Source: CANHEE01 sp043777755 (GTDB lineage: Bacteria > Bacteroidota > Bacteroidia > Chitinophagales > Saprospiraceae). Taken from it: a stretch of 22,714 bases of DNA. How positions within the stretch are numbered: the first letter of the stretch is position 1; each line of letters opens with the position of its first letter. Positions 14,022-21,391 of the stretch are shown here, piece by piece. A program made the position numbers and the translations under genes. The DNA lies in the NCBI GenBank assembly GCA_043777755.1, contig JAYWHK010000216.1:1-22714 (forward strand), written 5' to 3'. Below the pieces are notes generated by a model. It was not told the origin of the DNA and searched no databases. It saw only the letters and a list, made by a program, of their open reading frames with translations.

Positions 14022-14052
14022 TAAAGGTAATATGTTAGTACATTAAACCAAA
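14022..14052 (-). promoter_or_regulatory. possible promoter of the right T9SS gene
   Basis: On the minus strand TTTG (plus CAAA 14049-14052) is followed after 19 bases by TACCTTTA (plus TAAAGGTA 14022-14029), one base off TAnnTTTG. Confidence 0.38.
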
Positions 14053-14084
14053 TTACATTTTTTTTACATTTTTTAGATACAGAT

Positions 14085-15668
14085 ATGTTAGTTGCTCCTA
14101 AAATAATTACTTACCTTAAATTTTTGTCAATGGAAGAAAAAGAAAACTTTCTTCGTTTTGTACAATCACCTTATTTCAACCATTCGTTTAAAAATTTTAG
14201 TAAATCTGATTTTGAAAACACTTTACTTTTTATCTATCAATTTATTGACAAAAAACAAAACTCGTTTGACAAAGAGAAGCTGCATTACTTTCTCTACGAT
14301 AAACAAAAGGTATTTAAAGTAGCAACAATTGATATTTTATTAAGTAATTTGAATCAATTATTCAAACAGTTTTTATGGATAGAGGCAGCCATTTCAAATG
14401 GGGATTATCCAAAAGAACTAGCTTTGCTAAAATTTTTCAGATTGAATGATTTTACAAAAGAATTTTTAGATCTACTAAAAAAACTACGTATAAATATTCA
14501 ACAAGAAAAAATTGGCAGACAAACAGCTTATTTTAATTTTTTGATAGAATACGAAGCCTACGAGTTCAATGCTTTTTACAACCGTACTGATACTGACATC
14601 AACTTAATCAACGTTGTAGAAGCTATTCATCAACTTTTTGCTACGTATCAGATGGAGTTTGCCGTTAAAATTCAAGCACAAAAAAACTTAGTAAATATTG
14701 AAATTCCGAAAATTGCAGATAAAGAACAAATAGAAACAACACTTAAATTAATCACTCAAAACAAAGCATTAGAAAAAAGTAATATTACTAAACTAATTGA
14801 TACTTATTGGATTGCTTACCAAACATATATAAGCACTGATTTAGATGAAAAAGGGAAAATGTATCAAATGTTAGAAAGCACCTTAAAAGAGAACATTAAT
14901 ACTTTTCATACTTTGGACCAGGCTAGTTTATGGACAATTGTACGCAACCATAATATACAACTGTTTAATACTACACAAGATAAAACTTATTTGAATACGG
15001 CTTTTGAGTTTTATAAAATACATCTGGAGAAAGGCATTCTTTTGTATAATGGTGGGCTTTTGCCTGCTACCGTCAATTCCTTTGTTCGCATCGCTATTTA
15101 CCTCAAAGAGTTTGAATACATTTCTAATTTTTTGAAAAAAAGACCGAAAATGGTTACAACTGACAACCAAGATGCTCACTATGATTATCATGCAGCACAA
15201 TTGTATTTTGCACAAGGTGATGTCAAAAAAGCTGATGACTTTTTGAGAAAAAACACTTCTGATACACTTAATGCACTTTTTGAAGACATTTATATCATTT
15301 TACAAGTATATCAATTGGATATAAAAATTGCTTTTGAATTGAAAGATTTTGAGTTTTGTGAATTCAGATTGAAAGCATTTAGAAGAAAAGTTGATAAAGA
15401 TGAAACGCTAACTCCAAAATCAAAAGAACGTTTTCTAAATTTTTACCATATTTTGATTCGCCTTATTGAAATAAATAATAATCCTATACCAAATCAATAC
15501 GATAAAATAAAACGTTTCATTGATGAAAATAAAGAGATTCAGAAAAAAATGAATCAAATAAAAGATTGGCAGAATAAAATGAATATACAAACTATTGCGG
15601 TTGCCGAATCTGAGTGGCTTAACGAAAAAATTGAAATGTTGAAAATCCGTTTGAATATTTTAGAATAA
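14085..15668 (+). CDS. large all-helical protein of unknown function
   Basis: A 527-residue soluble protein with no signal peptide or membrane segment. Predicted structure is nearly all helix, with TPR-like stretches such as HYDYHAAQLYFAQGDVKKAD and a charged C-terminal helix, probably coiled coil (KKMNQIKDWQNKMNI to the end). The N-terminus KIITYLKFLSMEEKENFLRF and SPYFNHS recalls a Bacteroidota-only family of unnamed proteins of about 500 residues, but I cannot give it a name or function. Two TTACATTTTTT words directly upstream may be -7-like elements. It ends in a bidirectional terminator shared with the globin gene. Confidence 0.72.
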   Translation: MLVAPKIITYLKFLSMEEKENFLRFVQSPYFNHSFKNFSKSDFENTLLFIYQFIDKKQNSFDKEKLHYFLYDKQKVFKVATIDILLSNLNQLFKQFLWIEAAISNGDYPKELALLKFFRLNDFTKEFLDLLKKLRINIQQEKIGRQTAYFNFLIEYEAYEFNAFYNRTDTDINLINVVEAIHQLFATYQMEFAVKIQAQKNLVNIEIPKIADKEQIETTLKLITQNKALEKSNITKLIDTYWIAYQTYISTDLDEKGKMYQMLESTLKENINTFHTLDQASLWTIVRNHNIQLFNTTQDKTYLNTAFEFYKIHLEKGILLYNGGLLPATVNSFVRIAIYLKEFEYISNFLKKRPKMVTTDNQDAHYDYHAAQLYFAQGDVKKADDFLRKNTSDTLNALFEDIYIILQVYQLDIKIAFELKDFEFCEFRLKAFRRKVDKDETLTPKSKERFLNFYHILIRLIEINNNPIPNQYDKIKRFIDENKEIQKKMNQIKDWQNKMNIQTIAVAESEWLNEKIEMLKIRLNILE

Positions 15669-15670
15669 CA

Positions 15671-15708
15671 AAAAAATGACCACGTTCCTCAAAACGTGGT
15701 CATTTTTT
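15671..15708. terminator. bidirectional terminator
   Basis: AAAAAATGACCACGTT (15671-15686), loop CCTCAA, AACGTGGTCATTTTTT (15693-15708): a perfect 16-bp stem with A-run and T-run ends, set between two convergent genes. It touches the stop codon of the globin gene. Confidence 0.88.
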
Positions 15709-16081
15709 ATTCTGCGTATTTTCCCAATTTCAAGTGACTCATTTTCTGATTAAAGGTAAATCCAAGCAAAGCGGCTTGATTCTTTGCCTTTTCGGTAATT
15801 TCTCCTTCAAAAAGAGAATCAATCGTAGCGTTAAAATAAGCCAACCAACGGTCAAACTCCTTGCCGCCAATATCAAGTTTTTTGTGCCTATCAAAAACAT
15901 TTCCAGTGATGCCTTCTTGTCCTAAAAGGAGAAAATTCCAAAAAGCGAACATTCTTGGCAAGTGATTTTCAAAATCTATGCCTTCAAAATGTGGCGCAAG
16001 CAATTGGTCTTTTAATAATTTTGCATAAAATGTGCGGATTAATAATTCCACATCATCTGTATTTTGTATGTCTTTTTTCAT
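15707..16081 (-). CDS. group III truncated hemoglobin
   Basis: A 124-residue heme protein of the truncated globin group III. Tyr19 in RTFYAKLL corresponds to the distal B10 tyrosine and His66 in FDRHKKLDI to the proximal heme ligand. W48 (MFAFWNFLLLG) and FDRWLAYF (77-84) are family landmarks. The length is typical. Such globins bind O2 or NO in the cytoplasm, and a role in NO or oxygen handling is usual but not shown here. A perfect-spacing promoter is seen about 180 bases upstream (16263-16293), with an inverted-repeat element between it and the gene. Confidence 0.92.
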   Translation of the reverse strand: MKKDIQNTDDVELLIRTFYAKLLKDQLLAPHFEGIDFENHLPRMFAFWNFLLLGQEGITGNVFDRHKKLDIGGKEFDRWLAYFNATIDSLFEGEITEKAKNQAALLGFTFNQKMSHLKLGKYAE

Positions 16082-16104
16082 TGTTATTATTTGTATTGTT
16101 TATT

Positions 16105-16226
16105 CGTAAAAACTTAGGTAGCATGAGCTTTAGCTCGTGACAGAACGTATTTTGCCGTTTCAACATTAGAATGTACAATTTTTCAACGAGCTAAAGCTCA
16201 TTTTACCTACACCTCTAAGTTTTACG
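16105..16226. repeat. foldback element in the globin leader
   Basis: The perfect inner arms ATGAGCTTTAGCTCGT (16123-16138) and ACGAGCTAAAGCTCAT (16186-16201) extend outward with gaps to CGTAAAAACTTAG and CTAAGTTTTACG. The 47-base centre holds no gene. GAGCTTTAGCTCG-type repeats are, as far as I know, widespread in Bacteroidota intergenic DNA. Confidence 0.8.
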
Positions 16227-16262
16227 TTTATTCAAAAATAAAATAATTGTTTACTTTTACGA

Positions 16263-16293
16263 CAAAGGTAAGCAACATATTTGTAACCTCAAA
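16263..16293 (-). promoter_or_regulatory. promoter reading toward the globin gene
   Basis: On the minus strand TTTG (plus CAAA 16290-16293), 19 bases, then TACCTTTG (plus CAAAGGTA 16263-16270), an exact fit to the Bacteroidota promoter. The transcript would start near 16256, giving a leader of about 175 bases. Confidence 0.55.
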
Positions 16294-16411
16294 TGTTTCT
16301 ATACCAAACGTTAATTTATCTGATTCTTCAACTTTCTGTCAAAAAAAAGCGTCTTATATAGAAACACGCTAAATAAGAACACGAATCATATTAGAATCCA
16401 ACTAAAATACT

Positions 16412-16419
16412 TATTTTTG
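16412..16419 (+). promoter_or_regulatory. -7 box of ccmEF
   Basis: TATTTTTG matches TAnnTTTG and lies 34 bases before the preferred ATG (16453). The -33 element is not clear. A TTG start at 16417 would overlap this box, which argues against it. Confidence 0.42.
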
Positions 16420-16452
16420 CAAAAAATTATTTCACTTATAAAAAATTTTGAC

Positions 16453-16851
16453 ATGAAAAAAACGCACATCATAGGAATCATCATCATTGTCATAGCGATT
16501 GGGCTTTTGACTTTTGCTGGAAAAGATTTTTCAGAGTACGCTTCTTTTGCAGATGCCGCACGCAGTGAGCAAAAAGTGAAGGTCGTTGGTCAATTGTGTA
16601 AAGACAAACCAATTGATTATAATCCCGAAAAAGATGCCAGTGCTTTCACTTTTTTTATGAAAGATAGCAAAGGCGCAGAGAAAAAAGTCATTCTTTTGGC
16701 TGCAAAACCACAAGAATTTGAACGTTCTGAGCAAATCGTTTTGACAGGTAGCATGAAAGGTGACGAGTTTGTCGCTTCCGAAATGCTAATGAAATGTCCA
16801 AGTAAGTACAAAGACGAAGAAATTTATATAAAGAGCGAAAAGCAAATATAA
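16453..16851 (+). CDS. ccmE: CcmE, heme chaperone, cysteine-type
   Basis: A 132-residue cytochrome c maturation heme chaperone. Residues 5-22 are a membrane anchor (IIGIIIIVIAIGLLTF) and the rest is the periplasmic OB-fold domain (VKVVGQLCKDKP, FTFFMKDSKG, IVLTGSMKGDEFVASEMLMK). CcmE takes heme as a covalent adduct and passes it to CcmF for attachment to apocytochrome c. In the classical protein a histidine in HxxxY binds heme. Here the aligned position is Cys115 in CPSKY (C115, Y119), the CxxxY form known from some archaea, deltaproteobacteria and other lineages. ATG 16453 is preferred over an upstream TTG because the anchor then starts normally and the promoter lies outside the gene. One base separates its stop from ccmF, so the two are co-transcribed. 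CcmA, B, C and D are not in the window. Confidence 0.88.
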   Translation: MKKTHIIGIIIIVIAIGLLTFAGKDFSEYASFADAARSEQKVKVVGQLCKDKPIDYNPEKDASAFTFFMKDSKGAEKKVILLAAKPQEFERSEQIVLTGSMKGDEFVASEMLMKCPSKYKDEEIYIKSEKQI

Positions 16852-16852
16852 T

Positions 16853-19639
16853 ATGCAATATATCGGAGAACATCTTTTGCCTGGACAAATTGGGCAATTT
16901 GCCATTTTGATGGCTTTTGTAGCAGCCGTTTTGGCGACTGTTTCTTATTTTTTAGCAACACAAAAAAACGATGAAAGCTGGCAACGCATTGGGCGTTGGG
17001 CGTTTATTGCACATGGAATCGGTATCTTTACAGCTGCCGCTTGTATGTTTTATGTGATGACGTACAAAATGTACGAGTACCAATATGCGCAACAGCACGT
17101 TTCGGACGAACTTCCGTTTGAGTATATTTTTGCTGCATTTTGGGAAGGGCAAGAAGGCAGTTTTACGCTTTGGATGTTTTGGCACGTCATTTTAGGCTAT
17201 ATAATCATCTGGAAATCAAGGCTTTGGGAAAGTTCTGTTTTGACAACACTTTCTTTGATTCAAGTTTTCATCCTGAGTATGGTCTTAGGCGTTTATGTCA
17301 ATTTGGGTTTTGCAGAGTTCAAAATTGGCTCAAATCCTTTGCTTTTGTTGCGTGATGTAATGGACATTCCATTGTTTCAAAAAGCCGATTACGTCAGCAA
17401 AATCAAGGGAAATGGCTTGAATCCTTTGCTTCAAAACTATTGGATGACGATACATCCACCAACACTTTTCTTGGGTTTTGCATCTACTTCCATCCCGTTT
17501 TGCTTTGCAATCGCAGCATTATGGCAACGCAAACACCGTGAATGGCTCAAACCAACCTTACAATGGGCTTTGTTTTCTGGGGCAATCTTGGGAACTGGTA
17601 TTTTGATGGGTGGCGCATGGGCTTATGAAGCATTGAGTTTTGGCGGTTATTGGGCTTGGGATCCTGTCGAAAATATGTCGCTTGTGCCTTGGATTATTAT
17701 GGTTGCAGGCATTCACACCAATTTGATTGCTCGAAATACTGACAATGCCATTAAAAGTACCTATATTTTCTACATATTGAGCTTCGTGATGATTGTTTAT
17801 TCAACTTTTTTGACACGAAGTGGTATTTTAGGAGATACTTCTGTTCATGCTTTTACCGAAATGGGCTTGGAATGGCAATTGGTAGCGTTCATCGCTACGT
17901 TCACATTGCTTGGTTTGGGAATGTTTTTTTGGAGAAGTAAAGAAATTCCTACTGTCGAAAAAGAAGAAGAAGTAAGTAGCCGTGAGTTTTGGATGTTTAT
18001 CGGAACATTGGTTTTGGCTTTTTCAGCGGTATTGATAACTTTTACCACTTCGATTCCTGTTTACAATAAGGTATCAGAAGCGATTGGAAAACCACTAAAT
18101 TTGTCACCACCAGTTGATGTCGTAGCCCATTACAACAAGTACCAACTTTGGATTGCAGTGTTTATGTGCTTGCTCTCAGGAACAGCAATGTGGCTTCGTT
18201 ACAAAGAATTTAGCTTCGCATCTCATGGCAAAAAAATAGCAATCCACCTCGGAATCGCAAGTGTTTTAACAGCAATTATGACATTTTTGGGAACGCAATG
18301 GATTAATGCAAATGCTTGGCAATATGTATTGTTGTTGTTTGCAGGAATTTTTACGACAATTTCCAATGGCGATTATATTTTATTTTTCATGAAAAATAAC
18401 CTGAAAGCAGCTGGTTCTGCCGTTTCGCATTTGGGTTTTGGTTTGATGATTGTTGGAACAATGGCTTCTGGTTTGAATAAATTGTTTATCTCCAACAACC
18501 CTTTTGCACAAGATGGATTGATTGAAGGTGGCGATAAGGATTTTTATCAGAAAAATATTCTTTTGATGAAAGATGCGCCTATGACCATGTCAGGTTATGA
18601 GGTGACATATCTAAAAGACACGACTTGGGATTTTACAAGACAATTTTTGGTAAATTATAAAAAACGTGACAGCAAAGGTCAAATTCAAGAAGAATTTAAC
18701 TTAACGCCTAATATTTTATACGATAAAACATTCACAAAAATAGCCGCATCGAATCCCGCAACGAAACATTATTGGAACAAAGATATTTTTACGCACGTTT
18801 CTTCCTTACCAAAAGCGGATATGGATCCTGAATACCGCAAACAAATGGAAGACAGCGTTAAGTACATTATGTACAATGCAAAAGTTGGTGATACGATTTT
18901 CACAAAATCCTATTATGCTGTTATTCAAGAAGTTGCGTTAAATCCTGTCAATAAAGAGTACCACCAAGAAAGCAATGACATTGCTGTTGGTATGAAGCTG
19001 GCGGTCAGAACTTTGGAAAGTGACACTACTTTTTTGGCAGAACCGATTATTGTTTTACGAGAAAATGAAGTCTATAATTATCCCGCACAACTGGGGCAAT
19101 TACAAGTGAAAGTAAAATTGCCAGAACAGATTTTTGAAAGTGTTTTGGTGGACGAAGAACAGCTCAAATATGTTCCATTACAGCTTCAACGTGGTCAAGA
19201 AGTTGAATACAACGGTTTGAAAATCAAATTGTTGGACTTTGACAAAAGTGCAAAACATCCAAATTATACAGCACAAAAAGAAGATATTGGCGTAAATGCT
19301 GTCTTAGAAATAACAAATAAAAAAGGGATAAAAGCACAAGTAAAACCACTTTTTGTGATTCGTGACGGCAAACCTTTCTCACTAAAAGACGAAGCGATTG
19401 CGATGGGACTACATACTAAATTTGTAGGCATCAACCCCGAAACTGGCGTAGCAACTGTCCAAGTGGCACAAAGTGAAAAACAAGAAATTCCTGTTTTGAT
19501 TGCTGAAAAAGTTGGGCGTTCCGATTATATCGTACTTCAAGCGATTGAGTTTCCTGGCATCAATTATTTTTGGATAGGTACAATTCTGATGATGTTTGGC
19601 TTGACCATGAGTATGATTCATAGAATTAGAAAGGGGTAA
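16853..19639 (+). CDS. ccmF: CcmF, cytochrome c heme lyase
   Basis: A 928-residue membrane protein, the heme lyase of system I cytochrome c maturation, which joins heme from CcmE to the CxxCH of apocytochromes on the periplasmic side. The first 540 residues hold many membrane segments. They contain His201 in HPPTLFLGF, the WWD-type heme-handling motif FGGYWAWDPVENMSLVPW (from 263), and His332 in LGDTSVHAF, placed like the two periplasmic heme-ligand histidines of CcmF. A long soluble region (about 545-900) follows, then a final membrane segment (NYFWIGTILMMFGLTMSMIH). The family in proteobacteria is about 650 residues, so the soluble region here is much enlarged, as I have seen in other Bacteroidota. 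It starts one base after ccmE and ends in a strong terminator. Confidence 0.94.
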   Translation: MQYIGEHLLPGQIGQFAILMAFVAAVLATVSYFLATQKNDESWQRIGRWAFIAHGIGIFTAAACMFYVMTYKMYEYQYAQQHVSDELPFEYIFAAFWEGQEGSFTLWMFWHVILGYIIIWKSRLWESSVLTTLSLIQVFILSMVLGVYVNLGFAEFKIGSNPLLLLRDVMDIPLFQKADYVSKIKGNGLNPLLQNYWMTIHPPTLFLGFASTSIPFCFAIAALWQRKHREWLKPTLQWALFSGAILGTGILMGGAWAYEALSFGGYWAWDPVENMSLVPWIIMVAGIHTNLIARNTDNAIKSTYIFYILSFVMIVYSTFLTRSGILGDTSVHAFTEMGLEWQLVAFIATFTLLGLGMFFWRSKEIPTVEKEEEVSSREFWMFIGTLVLAFSAVLITFTTSIPVYNKVSEAIGKPLNLSPPVDVVAHYNKYQLWIAVFMCLLSGTAMWLRYKEFSFASHGKKIAIHLGIASVLTAIMTFLGTQWINANAWQYVLLLFAGIFTTISNGDYILFFMKNNLKAAGSAVSHLGFGLMIVGTMASGLNKLFISNNPFAQDGLIEGGDKDFYQKNILLMKDAPMTMSGYEVTYLKDTTWDFTRQFLVNYKKRDSKGQIQEEFNLTPNILYDKTFTKIAASNPATKHYWNKDIFTHVSSLPKADMDPEYRKQMEDSVKYIMYNAKVGDTIFTKSYYAVIQEVALNPVNKEYHQESNDIAVGMKLAVRTLESDTTFLAEPIIVLRENEVYNYPAQLGQLQVKVKLPEQIFESVLVDEEQLKYVPLQLQRGQEVEYNGLKIKLLDFDKSAKHPNYTAQKEDIGVNAVLEITNKKGIKAQVKPLFVIRDGKPFSLKDEAIAMGLHTKFVGINPETGVATVQVAQSEKQEIPVLIAEKVGRSDYIVLQAIEFPGINYFWIGTILMMFGLTMSMIHRIRKG

Positions 19640-19645
19640 AAGTAG

Positions 19646-19680
19646 AAAGTCACAATGGAGTATTCCGTTGTGACTTTTTC
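19646..19680 (+). terminator. terminator of ccmEF
   Basis: AAAGTCACAATGGA (19646-19659), loop GTAT, TCCGTTGTGACTTT (19664-19677), then more T: a 14-position stem with one T-G pair, seven bases past the ccmF stop. Confidence 0.85.
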
Positions 19681-19713
19681 ATTTTTCTACAATAAAGAAT
19701 GAATTTTAGAATA

Positions 19714-19745
19714 AAAAACCTATCAGTTTGCACTGATAGGTTTTT
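19714..19745 (-). terminator. terminator of tmRNA
   Basis: AAAAACCTATCAGT (19714-19727), loop TTGC, ACTGATAGGTTTTT-type arm (19732-19745): a 14-bp stem 13 bases past the 3' end of ssrA. On the minus strand it ends in a run of T; it can also work on the plus strand as a second stop for ccmEF. Confidence 0.8.
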
Positions 19746-19757
19746 ATTTTTTGCTTG

Positions 19758-20133
19758 TGGAGCCGGCGAGATTCGAACTCGCGTCCGGCGAAAGCGCCTA
19801 GGAACTTTCTACATGTTTAGCCTTTGCTTTGGTTTTTCGAGCAAGGGTTAGGCGCAACTGCTAAGCCCATGTCCTTGCCTTATTCTCTGAATTTCGGTTG
19901 AAGCCCGAGACCTCACTCTCACCTATCCTTCGGGTTTGGTTATGCGCGGCGTGCTGTGTAGAAGGCATCAAGCGCACGGCACAATGGCGTTTATAATCTG
20001 ATTAGATTACGCAGCCATGGCGAACTGATAGTTGCCAATTAGAATTTTGATGAAACGTTTAACGGGAGTTAGCATCATAGCCCGACATGCTTATTCAAAG
20101 ATCGTAACTTACCCGTCGATTCCTTTCGACCCC
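19758..20133 (-). ncRNA. ssrA: tmRNA (trans-translation rescue RNA)
   Basis: A 376-base tmRNA. The 5' end GGGGTCG (plus 20127-20133) pairs with CGGCTCC near the 3' end (plus 19759-19765), giving the 7-bp tRNA-like acceptor stem with two G-U pairs, followed by discriminator A. The T-arm is seen as GCGAGTTCGAATCTCGC. After the acceptor stem comes ACAAG, so CCA is not encoded and must be added. The 5' part carries the usual AATCGACGGG word. The tag frame is at 20007-20036. The RNA binds SmpB, is charged with alanine and rescues stalled ribosomes, tagging the nascent protein for proteolysis. A promoter lies about 110 bases upstream (20245-20276) and a hairpin terminator at 19714-19745. Confidence 0.96.
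20007..20036 (-). other. tmRNA proteolysis-tag reading frame
   Basis: On the minus strand GGC AAC TAT CAG TTC GCC ATG GCT GCG TAA gives GNYQFAMAA and stop. The hydrophobic YxFAMAA end fits recognition by ClpXP-type proteases. The tag ends AMAA rather than the common ALAA. The resume codon is taken as GGC; its exact position is inferred. Confidence 0.78.
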
Positions 20134-20244
20134 AGATAAAGTTAAAATGTAAAAATCGAAATGTAAAAGTTAAAACCAATACAATTCAAAGTCTAATTTT
20201 CAACAATCAAACACTTTAACATTGAGATGAAGTGTTTAGTTCCA

Positions 20245-20276
20245 CAAAGGTAAATTTTTTTTAATAAAAAAACCAA
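20245..20276 (-). promoter_or_regulatory. promoter of ssrA
   Basis: On the minus strand TTGG (plus CCAA at 20273-20276) is followed after about 20 bases by TACCTTTG (plus CAAAGGTA 20245-20252). It lies about 110 bases upstream of the mature 5' end, so the RNA would be made with a leader to be trimmed. The leader contains a stem, AAACACTT (20209-20216) with AAGTGTTT (20230-20237). Confidence 0.5.
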
Positions 20277-20285
20277 TAAAAAAAC

Positions 20286-20293
20286 TAACTTTG
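20286..20293 (+). promoter_or_regulatory. -7 box of the small secreted protein gene
   Basis: TAACTTTG matches TAnnTTTG, 38 bases before ATG 20331. It is divergent from the ssrA promoter, about 35 bases away. Confidence 0.45.
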
Positions 20294-20330
20294 CGTTTTT
20301 AATCATGAAAAATATTTTAAACCTTTGATT

Positions 20331-20771
20331 ATGAGTATCTTAAAAAAAATAACTTTATTATTTACTTTTTTATTTTTATTTTCCAACACTGTTTTTTCGC
20401 AAATTCAAGCCAAAAAAGTTGGTTTACAAAAAATCGAGTTCACTTCTACAACCCGTGGTTCGCAAGAATTGATAACTGTAAGTCGAAATAAAATAGTTCG
20501 CCAAAAAACGGGTATCGAAAACAACACCAAAACAATAAAAATTTCTCCAAAGCAATGGCAGCAGTTGCGTTATGTTGTTCAGCAGATTGATTTGAAAAAA
20601 ATAGGAGAATTACCTGCACCAAGCAATGCAAGTCATCATGATGGCGCAAAGTCTTCAAATTTTGTGATTAAAGCACATCGTAAAACGTACCAATCTTCAA
20701 CTTTTGACAATTACGATTCACCAGATGCTTTGAAACCTTTGATGAATAAAATTTTAAAATTTTGTAAATAA
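20331..20771 (+). CDS. small secreted protein of unknown function
   Basis: A 146-residue protein with a signal peptide (KKITLLFTFLFLFSNTVFS before Q). The mature chain of about 122 residues is basic and mostly strands and short helices: KKVGLQKIEFTSTTRGSQEL, a segment ISPKQWQQLRYVVQQIDLKK, then a glycine/histidine loop ASHHDGAKSS and a final helix. The order of elements resembles small secreted proteins common in Bacteroidota whose function is unassigned; I do not recognise a named family. ATG 20331 is preferred to a TTG six bases upstream because it directly follows the promoter spacing and begins the signal peptide. It is followed by a large foldback repeat. Confidence 0.68.
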   Translation: MSILKKITLLFTFLFLFSNTVFSQIQAKKVGLQKIEFTSTTRGSQELITVSRNKIVRQKTGIENNTKTIKISPKQWQQLRYVVQQIDLKKIGELPAPSNASHHDGAKSSNFVIKAHRKTYQSSTFDNYDSPDALKPLMNKILKFCK

Positions 20772-20786
20772 AAAAGTTCGTTGTGC

Positions 20787-21016
20787 TATACTCATCTGCA
20801 TTAGGTTTTACCCTTTTAGTAAAAATGGATTTTAGAGAATCTACAGCACTTTGTCATCTTTGAGCGATAGCGAAAAGAACTCGAAATAAGTGTTTGCTGT
20901 AAGTGTAAACTTAGAGAGAACCTCTTATCTGGTTCTTCAACCTTTACGGTTGAAGATGACAAAGTGCTGTAGATTTGCTATGTTTTCGTTTCTAAGGGTA
21001 AAATGCGTTACAGTAT
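20787..21016. repeat. nested foldback element with perfect 23-bp arms
   Basis: The inner arms are 20838-20860 (AATCTACAGCACTTTGTCAT start) and 20953-20975, perfect reverse complements of 23 bases. The outer arms TTTTACCCTTTTAG (about 20806-20819) and CTAAGGGTAAAA (from 20992), plus TATACT/AGTATA ends, extend it. Between the arms lies a small stem CTTCAACC/GGTTGAAG (about 20935-20954). It holds no gene. Confidence 0.82.
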
Positions 21017-21032
21017 AACCCAATATTCAACT

Positions 21033-21062
21033 TAATAACCAATATCCGTTGTCTATATTTAC
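21033..21062 (-). repeat. second copy of the dispersed 30-bp motif
   Basis: In reverse complement this stretch matches 10986-11015 at 27 of 30 bases. It covers the stop codon of the 53-residue minus-strand gene (21059-21061). Confidence 0.7.
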
Positions 21063-21220
21063 ATCACTTTCGTGAACATATAGTACATCAAAAGTATGAG
21101 CAATCCTGTAATACCAATCATCCATTTAAAAAAACTGTTGGCATCTTTTTTATCTTGTTCAGTTACTTGAGGAGTGACAGCTGCTGGTTTTGCTGGTCTG
21201 GAAATTTGATTTTTTGCCAT
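21059..21220 (-). CDS. small single-pass membrane protein
   Basis: A 53-residue frame starting at ATG 21220. The N-terminal part is polar and proline/alanine-rich (RPAKPAAVTPQVTEQDKKDA). Then one strongly hydrophobic segment occupies residues 30-50 (FFKWMIGITGLLILLMYYMF), ending TKVM. The layout of a short soluble tail and a single helix is typical of small accessory subunits or regulators of membrane complexes. No family is recognised. No clear promoter or ribosome site is seen, as is usual here. The real-gene case rests on the coherent amino-acid pattern. Confidence 0.62.
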   Translation of the reverse strand: MAKNQISRPAKPAAVTPQVTEQDKKDANSFFKWMIGITGLLILLMYYMFTKVM

Positions 21221-21391
21221 TGTGAAATTTTTTTTTAGTTTTGATAATAAAATTAATTAGTTTTGTGCGACATAAGTACATTGTTTTTTTAGTTATTTAA
21301 TGTTTGAAATGGTTTGAAATGGTTCTAACTAATTGAAAACCAAAACAATACAACAATTATAAACAATAGCAAACTTTTAGAATAATGTAGT

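Noticed and set aside
16417..16452. TTG start for ccmE
   Set aside because: It overlaps the -7 promoter box and adds residues not expected before the membrane anchor; ATG 16453 fits better.
19640..19760. tRNA gene near the ssrA 3' end
   Set aside because: The T-arm and acceptor end belong to the tmRNA; no anticodon arm is present.
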